This document shows, one piece after another, positions 12,411 to 24,769 of a DNA stretch of 64,000 bases; positions within the stretch are counted from its first letter, which is position 1; every line of letters starts with the position of its first letter. Made by a program: the position numbers and the translations under genes. The notes below the pieces were generated by a model. It worked only from the letters and a program-made list of their open reading frames with translations. It was not told where the DNA came from and ran no database searches. Source of the stretch: Limonium bicolor (taxonomy: Eukaryota; Streptophyta; Magnoliopsida; Caryophyllales; Plumbaginaceae); the NCBI GenBank assembly GCA_023374045.1, contig CM041776.1:345959636-346023635 (forward strand), written 5' to 3'.

Positions 12411-12890
12411 CACTAGTGGAAAAAACGTTTTATAACACGGTTGTTTTCCTTTATATAACACGGTTATAGAGGGTGTTATATGCTGCAGTCGTATATACTT
12501 CTTGATTTTACAACACGGTTATTAACCGTGTTAAAAAAAGTTTTACAACACGGTTATAGCTTAAAAAACCGTGTTATAAAAGTCCTCTTCGCGCCCCATG
12601 TCTTGCGCCAAAACGTTTTTATAACACGGTTCGTATAAATAACCGTGTTATAAAGTCAGCTTTTATAACACGGTTTGAACCGTGTTAAAAAATGGTTTTA
12701 CAACACGGTTATAGCTTAAAAAACCGTGGTATAAAAGTCCTCTTCGCGCGCGCCAAAACGTTTTATAACACGGTTTATAAATAACCGTGTTATAAAGTAT
12801 TTTACAACTTTAATTATAAATATTTTTCCCGCATAAATTTAAAACTTTTTATAACACGGTTATACTTACAACCGTGTTATAAACATTGTT
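12411..12890. repeat. CACTA subterminal repeats, left end
   Basis: About sixteen copies of ATAACACGGTT or its complement AACCGTGTTAT occur here, mostly as head-to-head pairs that make palindromes (for example TTTATAACACGGTT followed a few bases later by AACCGTGTTATAAA). A ~150-bp section is tandemly duplicated (about 12541-12660 and 12693-12800, both containing AAAAGTCCTCTTCGCGC). In En/Spm such repeats bind the element's TNPA-type protein. Confidence 0.92.
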
Positions 12891-13293
12891 TTTTTTTTAA
12901 ATATTTTTTCTGCTTTGTTATACTGCTTAACAACCTACAATTAACTATCAATCATGTATATACACATGACACAATCAATGTGTACAGCCACACCAGCTTT
13001 CAAAAAAAGCCACTGAATTCATTTGCCATATATATACACTTTGTAACATTCACCAAATTCGATGTACAACTACTACAAAAAGAATTACCACCTACTCTAT
13101 ACTAAGAGCAATCCAAAAGTGTCAGTTCCTCTTTTATAATGTCCACTTCCTTCTAAGTGTTGCTATCCACAAGATTGTCAAACCAGTGATACACCTAATA
13201 TTTAAAACAATAGAAATATTAAAACAAGTTTATATAGTTAATAAGTGTTGAAGAAAGAAACGAAAATAATACTGCACTTTACATACCTGCCCG

Positions 13294-16200
13294 CTAGAGC
13301 TGTGTAATAAAATATTGTGTAATTATATACTGTGCCAATTGTTCTCTCACGAAGTCAAGGTCCTTTGGCATGTAAGTACAGCCAACATTGTGAAATATTC
13401 ATATACCTAATATATGAAACAATAGAGATATTAGAACAACATTGATATCTAAGAAGTGTTCCTTAATCATAAACTGTTGCCAGAGGATATACCAATAACA
13501 GTTTACATGCACAGAGGATATACCAATAACAGGCATGATTCTTCTTCATGAGGGTATAGAATAAGATGAAGTATAATGAGCAATAGAGAGACAATATAAC
13601 CACAATTTTCAGTGCGTAACGATGAACAGAGAAGTAACGGTTCGCAATTTAAGATTTATAGTAGCAATCATGGCATTTCCATTCTTAGCTCTTCCTTGCA
13701 ACGAAAATATCTACCCAAGCATTAAAGCATCACAACAGGAGGCTACTTGCCCTTTCGTGTAACCCAGTAAAAAAGAATCAGAAACTTAGTCAATATACTT
13801 TTAAGTACCGATAACCATATGAACCTCTATAGTAAATGACAAAGAAGCCAGTTTGGGGTTAATCCAGCAAGCATATCTTCCAAGCATTTTGATTCATATG
13901 CAAATCACAGCCTGAAGGTTAGTGGTTAAAAATTTGTTCATACCACAAACTAAGAACATGACTGGCAGTCTAGTATTTCAGTTTCCACATAGAAATAATT
14001 GACTATAGCATACTCTTCGCAAAAGTTAAAATTCACAAGATCTTTATCATAAGCGAACATTTTTCTATCTCTCTACTAACTAAAGTTCCTAAATTAAATT
14101 AATCATGTTTCATGTTATGGATGAAGAAGCTGAAACAGCACAGCAAGGAAAATGGTGGATCATGATAGCAGCCAAGCCATAATAGTCAGAATCATAGTAA
14201 CCAAGCAGTCAGCACATTGTAACCAGTTTGCTTACAGATACTCAGGTTCCTACATAAGCTCAAAAACCACATCAATAGAAAACACCATCATTGCGACAAT
14301 TATCTAGAGAATAGAACACGTAAACTCATGTGTGAAGTATCGAGCAAATCGTAACAAACAAAAACTAAACTATAAACAAATAACATAATACCACACTTTA
14401 CGTACCTCGTCATCACTTTTAGTAAAATTGAGGTGTATGTTGGTGCAGAAGTCATACATGTACCTCATCACAAAATAGCCACATCTCACATAATCCATTT
14501 GGCGAGGACACTAACAACACAATATACCGGTGGATCAGAAATTAAATATATTCAAACAGCATACTAAAGTGACAACATATAATGCAGAACAAACATTCAT
14601 ACTTCGAAGTGACGGATGTTCAAGCCAATACTACTGGGATTATCATGTTCACCAAGTGTAACCTCCTTATAAGAGCTGTAGAATAATGATTAGACAATTA
14701 TGTCATTTTTGTAAACGTAAAATCAAGAACTTAAATTGACAATTTAGCAAATAACTCACTCTATTATCTGGTTCAAAATTTCAATGTTAGTAGCATCTCT
14801 TCCCATCGGATCAAGCACGAACAAGGTGGATGTATTCATAGAGATAATAAGCATGACCCAATGATTGCTAGCATGTATAAGACGTCAAACATATTAGTCC
14901 ATAACTTACACATACAATCAACAAATTTGATTTTAGTAAGATTATTTTGATACTTACACTATATGATGCGGGATGAAAACAAAATTGCTGCGCTTTGCTT
15001 TCGCTGCCAACAAGCCACGGTGAAGATATGACACAAATGCATTCGGTTCTAGTTTTGCCTGATCGAACGATGTCAACTGGGGGCACAAGAAAGTGATCAC
15101 TTTCCCAATCCAGCTCTTTTGCAAATCGAGTTTGAGCAGATACTTCATCAAAAATTAAAAATAATTAATTCATATAAATTTATAATGTAGAAAATAAAAC
15201 ATAACATAAATACTTACACTTCATAAGCTTGGATGATAGATACATTGACTTGTTGCCATCGCATCACTTCTGTAATGTCTTCAAAACCGATTGAGACACC
15301 CATATCCTCCTCATAATGGAATATCCTTCTTGGAAGCTTCAGACTTATGTTTGTTACGTCACTTGGCATTTGCATGATCTTGTCATGAAGCATCTTCATG
15401 TGCTTACTTAACTTCGTATAAAAAGCTTCTGGAACCAACAACTTCCTCTTACGGTCTACCACCTTTTGCGTTTCGATCAAACGCTTCTATCACATTTACA
15501 CATAATTTAAGATGAGTAATGTAATGGAGTAAAACTCTAAAAACTAAACTTCAAAACATGTGTAGTAAATCTAGTAAGAGTTACCTTCATTATGACCTTC
15601 TGTTTTGAAAGCTTCGGGGGCAAAGATTGCGGAACCTACACATATTAAAATAAAAGTTAGAATAGATTATTAGTTAGACCAATTTAAAATGAAACAATAT
15701 ATCAAGCAGTTTTAAGAAATTACCACCTTCGCAATGACCTTCTGTTTTTTCGTCAAAGGCTCCTCTTGTGTAACCTACACATATTAAAATAAAAGTTTAG
15801 AATAGATTATTAGTTAGACCAATTAAAAATGAAACAATATATCAAGCAGTTTTAAGAAATTACCACCTTCGCAATGACCTTCTGTTTTTTCGTCAAAGGC
15901 TCCTCTTGTGTAACCTACACATATTAAAATAAAAGTTAGAATAGATTATTAGTTAGACCAATTAAAAATGAAACAGTATATCAAGCAGTTTTAAGAAATT
16001 GCCACCTTCGTTATGACCTTCTGTTTTTTCGTCAAAGGCTCCTCTTGTGTCTCCTCTTGTGTAACCTACTCATATAAAAATAAAAGTTATAATAGATTGT
16101 TAATTAAACCACATATACATGAAACGGTATATCATAAAATTTTAAATGACTACCTCCTTTATAAACAACAAACTAATGGGCCATGGAACAACAGAAGTTA

Positions 16201-17938
16201 CTGCATCAATTAGTAACCGCATTTCTGTTGTTGGAAGTGGGAGACGCTGATTCTCGTAGCCCTTGATTACGCTGTTAACAATAACCTTTGCATAATATTC
16301 AGGGAGAGGTTTACAGTGAATAGGAGTTTCAGATGAGGACTTCATCACGATGCCATGTGCAACAAATAGTACCACTCCATTGATCCACAATCCTAAGTGA
16401 CAACTCTTATGCTCCTACACAAATATTTAAAATGAGTTAAGGTAAAGTCGTGCATAAAACTAAAGTATTTGAACAACTTGATAAACATATAGCAACACAT
16501 CACATTTGATTTTATACTACAACTAACCTCAAGATGAGCAAATGGATAAGGATCAGTAGGAGACGAAGTGGTAATTTGTGAGGAAGTTGTTGGTTTGGGA
16601 GTAGATTGTACTAAACCTCCACTTTGTAGTAATTCCTCAAGCTGACGAAAACGGTCTTCAAGTTGTCTACGTTCTTCGCGCTCTTTCATCAAAGACTCTT
16701 CAAGCATCTGAAGATCTCTCCTCGTAACACCTGATGATCGTTTGCCCGTATTTTGGAACACATAACCCTTGCGAACCTCTCCTCCGAATCCTCTAACTCG
16801 GCCAGGATGGTCCTTCTTCCCAAGGGCACGAGTCAGCTTGTCATCATCACTTGGACCATTGTCTTCATCATTCATCGCGGCCTATTGAACCAATCAAAAC
16901 CATAAGAATGCAAAGAAATAATTTGTCTCAATAGTACAAATTATAAGTTAATGAAAAGGGTTTCATACAATTTTTTCAGATAGAATCGCTGTTTCTTTCA
17001 CTGGAAAGAACAGCTCCCCAGCAGCATTCATTTTCTGTCGGCCCAACAAATAGCAATCAACCTTGCATGCCTCATCATCAGCCTCAATGAGACTCGAAGT
17101 ACCATCGTCATTCTGTTTTTTCAGTAGCCCTCGTTCTCTCCATTTCTTAATAGAACCAGTATACCCCTTTCTTCCCATGTGATGTTGATGGATATTTTTC
17201 TCGCGGTTCTCTCTTGCTTGCTTTTGAATTCTCTGCTTACAATGTGGTATAACAAAATAAAAGAGTAAAATAAATATAGTAAAGAAGTGCACAAATTGAA
17301 AATTTAACTATTGTTAACTAAAACTACCTTGAAGTCTTCAGATGTGCGAGTAGCAACAAATCTGTCCCAATCTTGCTTAGTGATGAATCCTTCATACAAC
17401 ACCCATGGATCTACCTTATTTTCCTTTTTCTTTTGTTGCTAATCCATCCCATCACCAACTCATGTCTGAACCCCTTTGCACGAGAAGCAATCAATGACAT
17501 AACTGTTTTCTTAGCTTCGTCGGGAATTTGGTATCTATCTCTAACAGCCTGCCACATCAAATCTTTCTTTTTTTGCTCAACCTGACTCCAGTATTGGTTG
17601 ATGTTGCAGTTGCTTTTAGCTAAAGTCCCTAGCATACTAGCAAATTCATCCTTCGAGGGACCCGTCGGTCTAATGTATCTATCCCACAGAAGGTTGGTTT
17701 TGTCAGCTTTCTTGATCTTCAAACACCTCGTAGGTCCACGCCCCTTTCGTGGATTTATAATCCGAGGAGTCACATGCTCAAATGGTCCCTCCTCAAGACA
17801 TTTATCTGGAGGAGGTGCATACTCTAATAGTCTCTCCTCAACACCAATGTCAGACCCAGACTGGTCATGCTCATCCAGAGAATCAATATCCATGTTTTGT
17901 GACCCCTCATGATCCTCCGTGTCATTAGCATGTGCCAT
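13294..17938 (-). CDS. CACTA second gene: Transposase_24-like region, coiled coil, DUF8039-like and Ulp1-type peptidase
   Basis: Start chosen at MAHANDTEDHEG. The first exon carries TNLLWDRYIRPTGPSKDEF; the next coding piece (about 16968-17233) has RENREKNIHQHHMGRKGYTG, as in Ptta/Transposase_24 proteins. A heptad-rich coiled coil follows (16530-16870, LEESLMKEREERRQLEDRF). About 16160-16410 resembles DUF8039 (VVLFVAHGIVM, PLPEYYAKVIVNSV). Four short phase-0 exons come next (15585-16065). Then come LPRRIFHYEEDMGVSIGFED (about 15350), 14958 onward, 14867 to about 14762, 14603-14675, 14406-14510 and a last exon near 13294-13370 ending FITQL. The peptidase shows the C48 catalytic set: His in NHWVMLIISM, Asp in FVLDPMG, Gln in CPRQMD, Cys in VRCGYFVMRYM. 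Splice phases agree for the last joined exons. A 1-bp slip near 17420 (frame ending RKRKIR, resuming VDPWVLYEGF) breaks the first exon as read. Confidence 0.78.
15585..16065 (-). repeat. Four tandem copies of a small phase-0 exon plus its intron
   Basis: A ~140-bp unit, consisting of exon, GTGGTAATTTC donor side, AT-rich intron and TGTAG acceptor, is repeated. Exon copies lie at 15585-15635 (51 nt), 15727-15774 (48), 15867-15914 (48) and 16006-16065 (60). The middle two encode VTQEEPLTKKQKVIAK, the fourth VTQEETQEEPLTKKQKVITK with an internal 12-nt duplication, and the first a diverged VPQSLPPKLSKQKVIMK. Every exon is a multiple of three and bounded by GT/AG, so any number may be included without a frameshift. 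Confidence 0.9.
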
Positions 17939-18085
17939 GTTGATGATCACCTGAAGACAAACATAAAATATATCAAATTAGATTGTCTATATCAGAATCA
18001 TTACGAACAAAAATAAGTATACTTGACATTACAAATTTGAAAATTGTAGGTTAAGGTACATTATCTAACACGTACACAACAAATA

Positions 18086-21000
18086 TTAGCTTTCAATCCA
18101 CAATCCTTCATTGTGGTCAGAGCGTACATAGTCCATGTTGTTATTGTCAGCGTCATTATCCACAATACTTCGAGGTGACCCAATTGACAGTGATGATGCA
18201 TCGTTCAACAGATCATACTCATCTTCATCTGTTACATCATTGACTCCAACAATACGTCGTTTTCCTTCTCTAACAATGGACCAATTCGAATCACATGGGT
18301 CACTAACAAAAAATACTTGTTTTGCCTTAGATGCAACAATAAATGGATCATCAGTTGGAGTAGCTTTACCAAGGTCAACAAGCCTAAAACCATCAAGGTC
18401 TACACGACAACCACGTTTGTTATCAGCCCATTTGCACATAAATACACAAATGTCATAGTTCGTATAGTCCAGAACCCAAATATTTTGAATGATACCGTAG
18501 TAAGATTGTTTGGCTGGTTCACGACCACGATCACTGGCATTACCATAAGAATCCAAGGATGCAATAACACTGACACCACTGTTCTGATTAACTGACTTTT
18601 GATCTTGACGCTCTGTATAAAATGTGTAGCCGTTAATATCATATCCTTCAAAAGACAAAACATCAACATTTGGTCCAAGTGCCAACCACTGCACCTCCTC
18701 TGATGAATCATCAGAATCATCTGCTAGCACCTTTTCCTTCAACCATTGAGCAAATGTTCGGTTATGCTCCTTATCTAACCACCTTTCACCCCTTGTGGGA
18801 TATCTTTCTTTTAAAATGGTAATATGCTCAAAGTATGGTTCAAGCGCAACAATATGTTGCATCACAAGTAAATGTGCTTTGTTCAACATTTCAAGGCTGA
18901 CTCTAATCTTTTTTTCCCTAAAATACCTACTCCCTCGAGTCTCCCCTCATGCCTAGATGTTGGAAGACCAATAGACTTAACACCATCTAGGTAATTCGTG
19001 CAAAAGTCCACCACTTCCTCTGATGTGACCCCTTCAATGATGCTTCCCTCAGGGCGGCGCCGATTCTTCATTTTCTTTTTAAGGACACCCATATATCTTT
19101 CAAATGGATACATATATCGAAGATACAGAGGACCACACTGCTTAATTTCTCCCACTAAATGAACAACTAGGTGCACCATAATATCAAAGAACGAAGGGGG
19201 AAAGTACATCTCCAGCTCACATAGTGTCACTACAACATCTGCTTGTATTTTATCCCAATGTTTCCACATCTAGAACCTTAGCAGAAATGGCTTTAAAAAA
19301 AAAGAAACAGAAAGGGTGTGGATTGTTCTCCGTACATTTGGTGGCAATTATACACGGATTGCAAATCGCAAGAACTCATGCAACAACACTCGATAATCAT
19401 GAGACTCATTCCAATCAGTTTGAGATCGGACATGGATACAAGACTTCTTATGTTGGAAGAGTAACCTGTAGGAACCTTAATGTTGCGAAGACAGTCACAA
19501 AACAATTTGTTTCTCTTGCTTAGACAAGTGTGACAAAGCAGGAGGCAAATATGTACGCTTCTCACGCTCTTGCGGATGAAGTTCTTACCCGTATAACCCC
19601 AATTCTTTCATATCTTTTCTGGCTCCTTGATGTGGTCTTTGGACTTTCCCTTCATGTTAAGCAATGTCGCAGACAGACTTTCACCCACATTTTTCTCTAC
19701 GTGCATTCCATCGATACAATGTAGATCTTTCCAGTACTGCAACTCCCAAAATATTGATTTTTTCTTCCACATATTAGTCTTAACACTCTTCAATGGAGGA
19801 CCAAAGTGGTTTATAATATCCTTCACCCGATCATAGACCTGAACACCAGTGAGTGGTCTTCGTACACGACAATGTTCGGTGTTACCATCAAACTCCCGTT
19901 TTCGCTTTCGATATTTGTGCCCTTGTGGAAGCATCCTTCGATGACCCATGTACACATTTTTCCCACAATGTTTCAAACGGATATCAATTGTATCATCCTC
20001 ACATATAGGACATGCCTTCGATCCTTTGCAAGCATACCCAGATAGATTACTGTACGCAGGAAAATCGTTGATAGTGCAGTATAACATTGCCCGCAAAGTG
20101 AATTTTTCTTTAGAAAATGCATCATACACCTCTGTTCCTTCATGCCACAGAAATTTCAAGTCCTCGATCAGTGGTTGTAAGAAGACATCTATGTTATGTC
20201 CAGGTTGCTTAGGACCTGATATTAAAAGACATAGTATAATGTTTCTAGGTTTCATGCATAACCAAGGAGGTAGATTGTAGATTGTTAGCAACACTGGCCA
20301 AGTACTATGGATACTGCTTAGAGTACCGTAAGGGTTCATCCCATCTGTACAGAGGCCGAGACGCAAGTTTCTTGATTCTTTGCTGAATTCCATGTACTTC
20401 TCATCTATATTTCTCCACTGGGGAGAATCGGCCGGATGCCTCATTTTTCCATCTTTTTTAAGCTCGTTAGCATGCCATCTAAGGTTCTTTGCGTCATTCT
20501 CAACCGCAAATAGACGCATCAAACGCGGGATGATTGGCAAGTACCACAAGACCTTGGCTGGTGGACCAAATTTATTTTCATTTCCACCATTATTCTTTTT
20601 TCTGACGTAACGAGACTCTCCGCACTGGGGACAATTTACAGCATGTTCATTCTCTTTCCAGTACAAGATACACCCGGATGGACAAGCATGAATCTTTTTG
20701 TATCCCATTCCCATTGGACATAACAACTTCTTGGCCTGGTAAGTTGAGACAGGCAATTCATTTTGAGCCGGGAATGAATCTTTTATTAATTCCAGTAAAG
20801 CAGTGAAACTCACATCACTCCATCCGTACTTTGATTTTACGTTGAATAGCTTCAAAACAAAATTCAGTTTATTCCACTTTAAAGGATCACATCCAGGGTA
20901 TAATGGTTTTTTGTACGAGTCTAGAAAATCTTCATATGCACCGGGCTTCTCAGCAAAATGTAGTTCAACATCCTCCAACATTGAATTAATGTGATCATCA

Positions 21001-21389
21001 TTATCATCACCCAAATTAAAATCACAACTGGGAGGCATATCATTGTTGTCCTCATGACATTCTGTATGTTCTCCACCAGTACTACGTTCACTAAACTGAG
21101 TCGTATCATCTACACTTTCACCGTGCCAGACCCATACTGTGTAGTCCTCCATAAATCCATATCGTCGCAAATGATCATAAATTTGGCGTACTTTTGAATA
21201 TTTCAATACATCTAACTTTTTGCACGGACACAAAATATAACCATCATCTTCTGCCGAAAGTTTCTCAACTGCAATTCTGCAGAACTCTTTTATCCCAGCC
21301 TGATAGGAGTCATCAAGTACACCTTTGTACATCCATGACCGGTTCATCATATCCTTCAAACATTTACCATATAAGATTTGCTTTAACAT
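18086..21389 (-). pseudogene. CACTA TNP2-type transposase, frameshifted
   Basis: The TNP2 protein catalyses excision of CACTA elements. The long first part (21389-19608, 593 codons) begins with the transposase-associated region (MNRSWMYKGVLDDSYQAGI, ILCPCKKLDVLKYS, YTVWVWHGES) and continues through Transposase_21 (DGMNPYGTLSSIHSTWPV, PRNIILCLLISGPKQPG, YACKGSKACPICEDDT, WKDLHCIDGMHVEKNVGESL). The frame is lost at GKSKDHIK; the expected continuation (LRNIKVPTGYSSNIRSLVSM) is in another frame at 19300-19565. A DUF4218-like part (19269-18883, MYFPPSFFDIMVHLVVHLVG) and a DUF4216-like part (18889-18086, YYGIIQNIWVLDY, FVSDPCDSNWSIV) follow with a further slip between them at an A-run. At least three frame changes, so as read it cannot give a whole protein. 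Confidence 0.88.
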
Positions 21390-24300
21390 TTTTTTAATTG
21401 ACTACGGTTGAAAAATCCGTATTTAACAGCAGCCAAAGCAATATGGTGATGGAGGAAACAAGTGCAGCCTTAACATTATCTTTTATCACTACAGCAGCTG
21501 AAGCATTTAACAACTGAATCCAAACATGGTTTGTCACGGCAAAGTAAAAACTAATTTTACCTACATGTTTCATAATACCATATTTTGTGGACGAACTCAA
21601 GTATAACCCCCTTTAATTACAATCAAATTTACCAAACAAGCCACATGATCGTTGTAGGTTAGTGGTATTATCAGTTTAGTTAACTAACTATACTATAAAA
21701 GAATTATTATTTAGTCACTTATATACGTACGGTACTCTTTAGTGTTAATATACCCTCAACTATGACCTAAGTGAGTGAACCCTCAACTATGACAAAACTA
21801 ATACATCTATTACAAAAATTTGAAGCGAAATGACATATTTTAAAAGATACTAGCTTCACTAAGCAGGTTCAAATTGTTTTACCCAAAAAAATATAGAAGA
21901 GCATGCAAGTTAGTCACCTAACGGAAGATAGTAAGATAGAGAAACATGAATTCCCAAAAAAGAAGTTAAAGTAATTTTAGTTGGTTACATCCATCAACCA
22001 TAGAATGTTTGTCGTTGATATACTAGCAATTTGATTATTCCATGAGTTTTCCAAATAGAATAGATCACTAACCTGGCGCGGTGCAGCCCAAAAGTAGTCG
22101 TCAGAGGTGGGTGGCGTTTGATGGTGGCAATGACAGCGTCATAGGAGGTCGCAAAGCTCAAACTCAAGCGGTCTCAGCCACAATTTGTAGGGAGAGTAAG
22201 AGAAAAAGACAGGCAGCGTCGTCGGTGGAAGAACTGTTAAAGAGAAAACTATAAATAAGTCACTGATGTATGAAAAAAGAGCGTGAAAACAAGAGAATGT
22301 GTACACAGAAAGAAAAAAAGAAAAAGATGAATAAAAATAAGAAGAGAGACGACAAGTTTTTGTACACCCGTGAAATAGATGAAAAAACAAGCATAATTGA
22401 TGGGTTAATAGCTGTTCATAATAGGGGCACACAGGGTAACACTTGCTCAGTTCAACAGTAAGATTATTTCCTGAACGGAGAACTGCAAGACAGATTTAAA
22501 CTACACCAAAACAGATTGTGCAATGCATGTTCATAATCAATGTACTAGTGCAGATCGGTTCTGTTCATAATGGGCAGCTTTAAGCAGCTCGATTTGTCAA
22601 GATTTAAGGTACTTCAGTTAACACATTTAAGGTACTTCAGTTAACACATATCATAGTTAAAGATTGTGCATCACTTGAATACTATTTCATTAAGCAAAAG
22701 AAGAAATACCTGGTGTAACAGATTTGAAATTTCAGTAGCAGCAGCAATTCAGGTGCATAACTGAGCAGCACTTCTGGAGCATAACTGAGCGTAAATTGCA
22801 AGTTTCAGGTTGCAATAATAATGACACTAAATAATGTATAAATTGGATTCAGGTTGTCACATAGATAGTGTAAAATTGGGTAGAATCTGGGCAAAATTTA
22901 GCAGCAAAACTGAGCTAACAGCCATCAAACACTGGGCAGCAAAACTGAGCTAACAGCCTATCCACGTGATAATCAGGGGTTAAAGATACCCGAGCCGCTA
23001 ATATAAATGGCAACTAACACAACAACACTTGTAATGACCTCTAGCAATACAGGTGATACTACAAATGACAGTGTTTACAAATCATGGTCAGATAATACAT
23101 CAAAAAAAAATACTAAGGAAAAAAAGCTTAACTATCAAATTACCATTAGAATCTTCATGGTCACACTCTCACTTGGAAAGTGGGGACTCAGTTGCACGGA
23201 CTCGAGTACTTGGTATAGTAGATGAAGAGATTGTTTTATCACTTCCAGTTTCAGAAGCAACTATCCCTTGAATGTCTTCACTGACAATAAAAGCTGTAAA
23301 AACAAATGAAAAACTGTTGTATAAGTAAATTGCATTTAGATAGTAATTGAAATGGTGAATATAAATATGGCATCACCAATGAAATATGTGGATGCTAAAT
23401 ACTGTAACAGGTTTTCATAAGAAGAAACTTGTGAGAATATAAATATGACAATAATTTGAAGCGGTGATAATAGAAATGAAAATGAAGTACAAACTGGACT
23501 CACAAAATTGAAGCTGCTGTACAATTTTTGTAATAAAAACTGAAGTAAAACATCATTTTGAGTTCAAAAATAGACTGAATGATTTAACCAAGGTTATTCT
23601 TTAACATCAATCTATTAACATGCTATCCTGTTACAGCGGAAAACAATGTGAAGCAATGCCCTGAATGACCCTATATCTGTTCGTGGGAGTAAAAGTATGG
23701 TGCTAAATATGAAACGCCCAAACAGCAGCACAACTCAAAGTTACACAGTATACATTTATTTAAAGCAGTAATGTAATGCGGTAGAAAGATTCATTTAACC
23801 AAGGATAAAGCTGGATCAGAAATTTTTTGCGAAAGATGCGCAAGGATTCAAGTTACAAGAAAGCATTTAACCATGATTGTTCGAAGTGCTGAAACAGAAA
23901 CTTAATTCTGTATCAAAATTTCATAAATATGTTAGTGTTTTCGGTTGCTTTTCTATCAGACCATATACCCCCTGTCTCTGCCAATGATGTCACTATTGAG
24001 GGGAAATGATGATTGGCAATCTGCCATTTTCATATTCATAGTTTTGTACTTGTTTGTTGTATAGTTTCTAGCTCATTGAGCATTAACAATAATAATAAGA
24101 GGAAGTAAAAACAAATGAATAACAGAGCTCATAACAGTCGTAATATGTATATCATCTAAAACTGTAAAGTAGCACTATATGAAGCAAGAAATACCTGATG
24201 TAACAGATTTTGAATTTTCGTGGGTTTAAACCAAGTGTAACTGACACCATTAAAAGAGAGTAAAACTGAAGCAAAGTGGTAGATTGTAACAGCAGTAAAG

Positions 24301-24769
24301 AAAGATAAAGAGGGGTATTATCCATGAGGCAAAATCAGATTCACTCAAGTACTATTAAGACTCAATAACAGAGGCAAAAACTGAAGCAAAATTGCATCAC
24401 TCTTGGTTGGAAAAGCTGCTGAAAAAAGCAAGGTACTGCTGCCTATATGCTGATCGTTGGTTTATTTGGTGCAACAAAAGAAAACACCAGCACAAGAAAA
24501 GGAGAACAAGGTTTATTTACTGTTGCCTATCAGCAAAAGAAAACCTATATGCAGATTATCGTGGTTTATTTACTGCTGTCACAGCAAAGAGAAGAAGATG
24601 AGCAGGAGTATATTTGTTTACTGACAGTGTGCACAAGAGAATAAGGGCAAGGTTGCTGCAACAAGAAGAGAATGAACAACAGAAGGCGTAGTTTTAAACT
24701 CATCTACTTAGTTAAGTGCTCTAGCAACATTTTAAACTCAAAAGCAACCCTAACAACACCGTTAATCCC
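21390..24769. other. CACTA internal region upstream of TNP2, no gene seen
   Basis: Probably leader intron and untranslated sequence of the TNP2 transcript. It contains short direct repeats such as ATTTAAGGTACTTCAGTTAA (22596 and 22626) and GCAAAACTGAGCTAACAGCC (22904 and 22940). No coding signal was recognised on either strand. Confidence 0.5.

Noticed and set aside
15585..16065. CRISPR-like array from regularly spaced repeats
   Set aside because: Repeats are exon-plus-intron units with GT/AG borders in a plant transposon gene; spacing parts are also repeated, unlike unique spacers.
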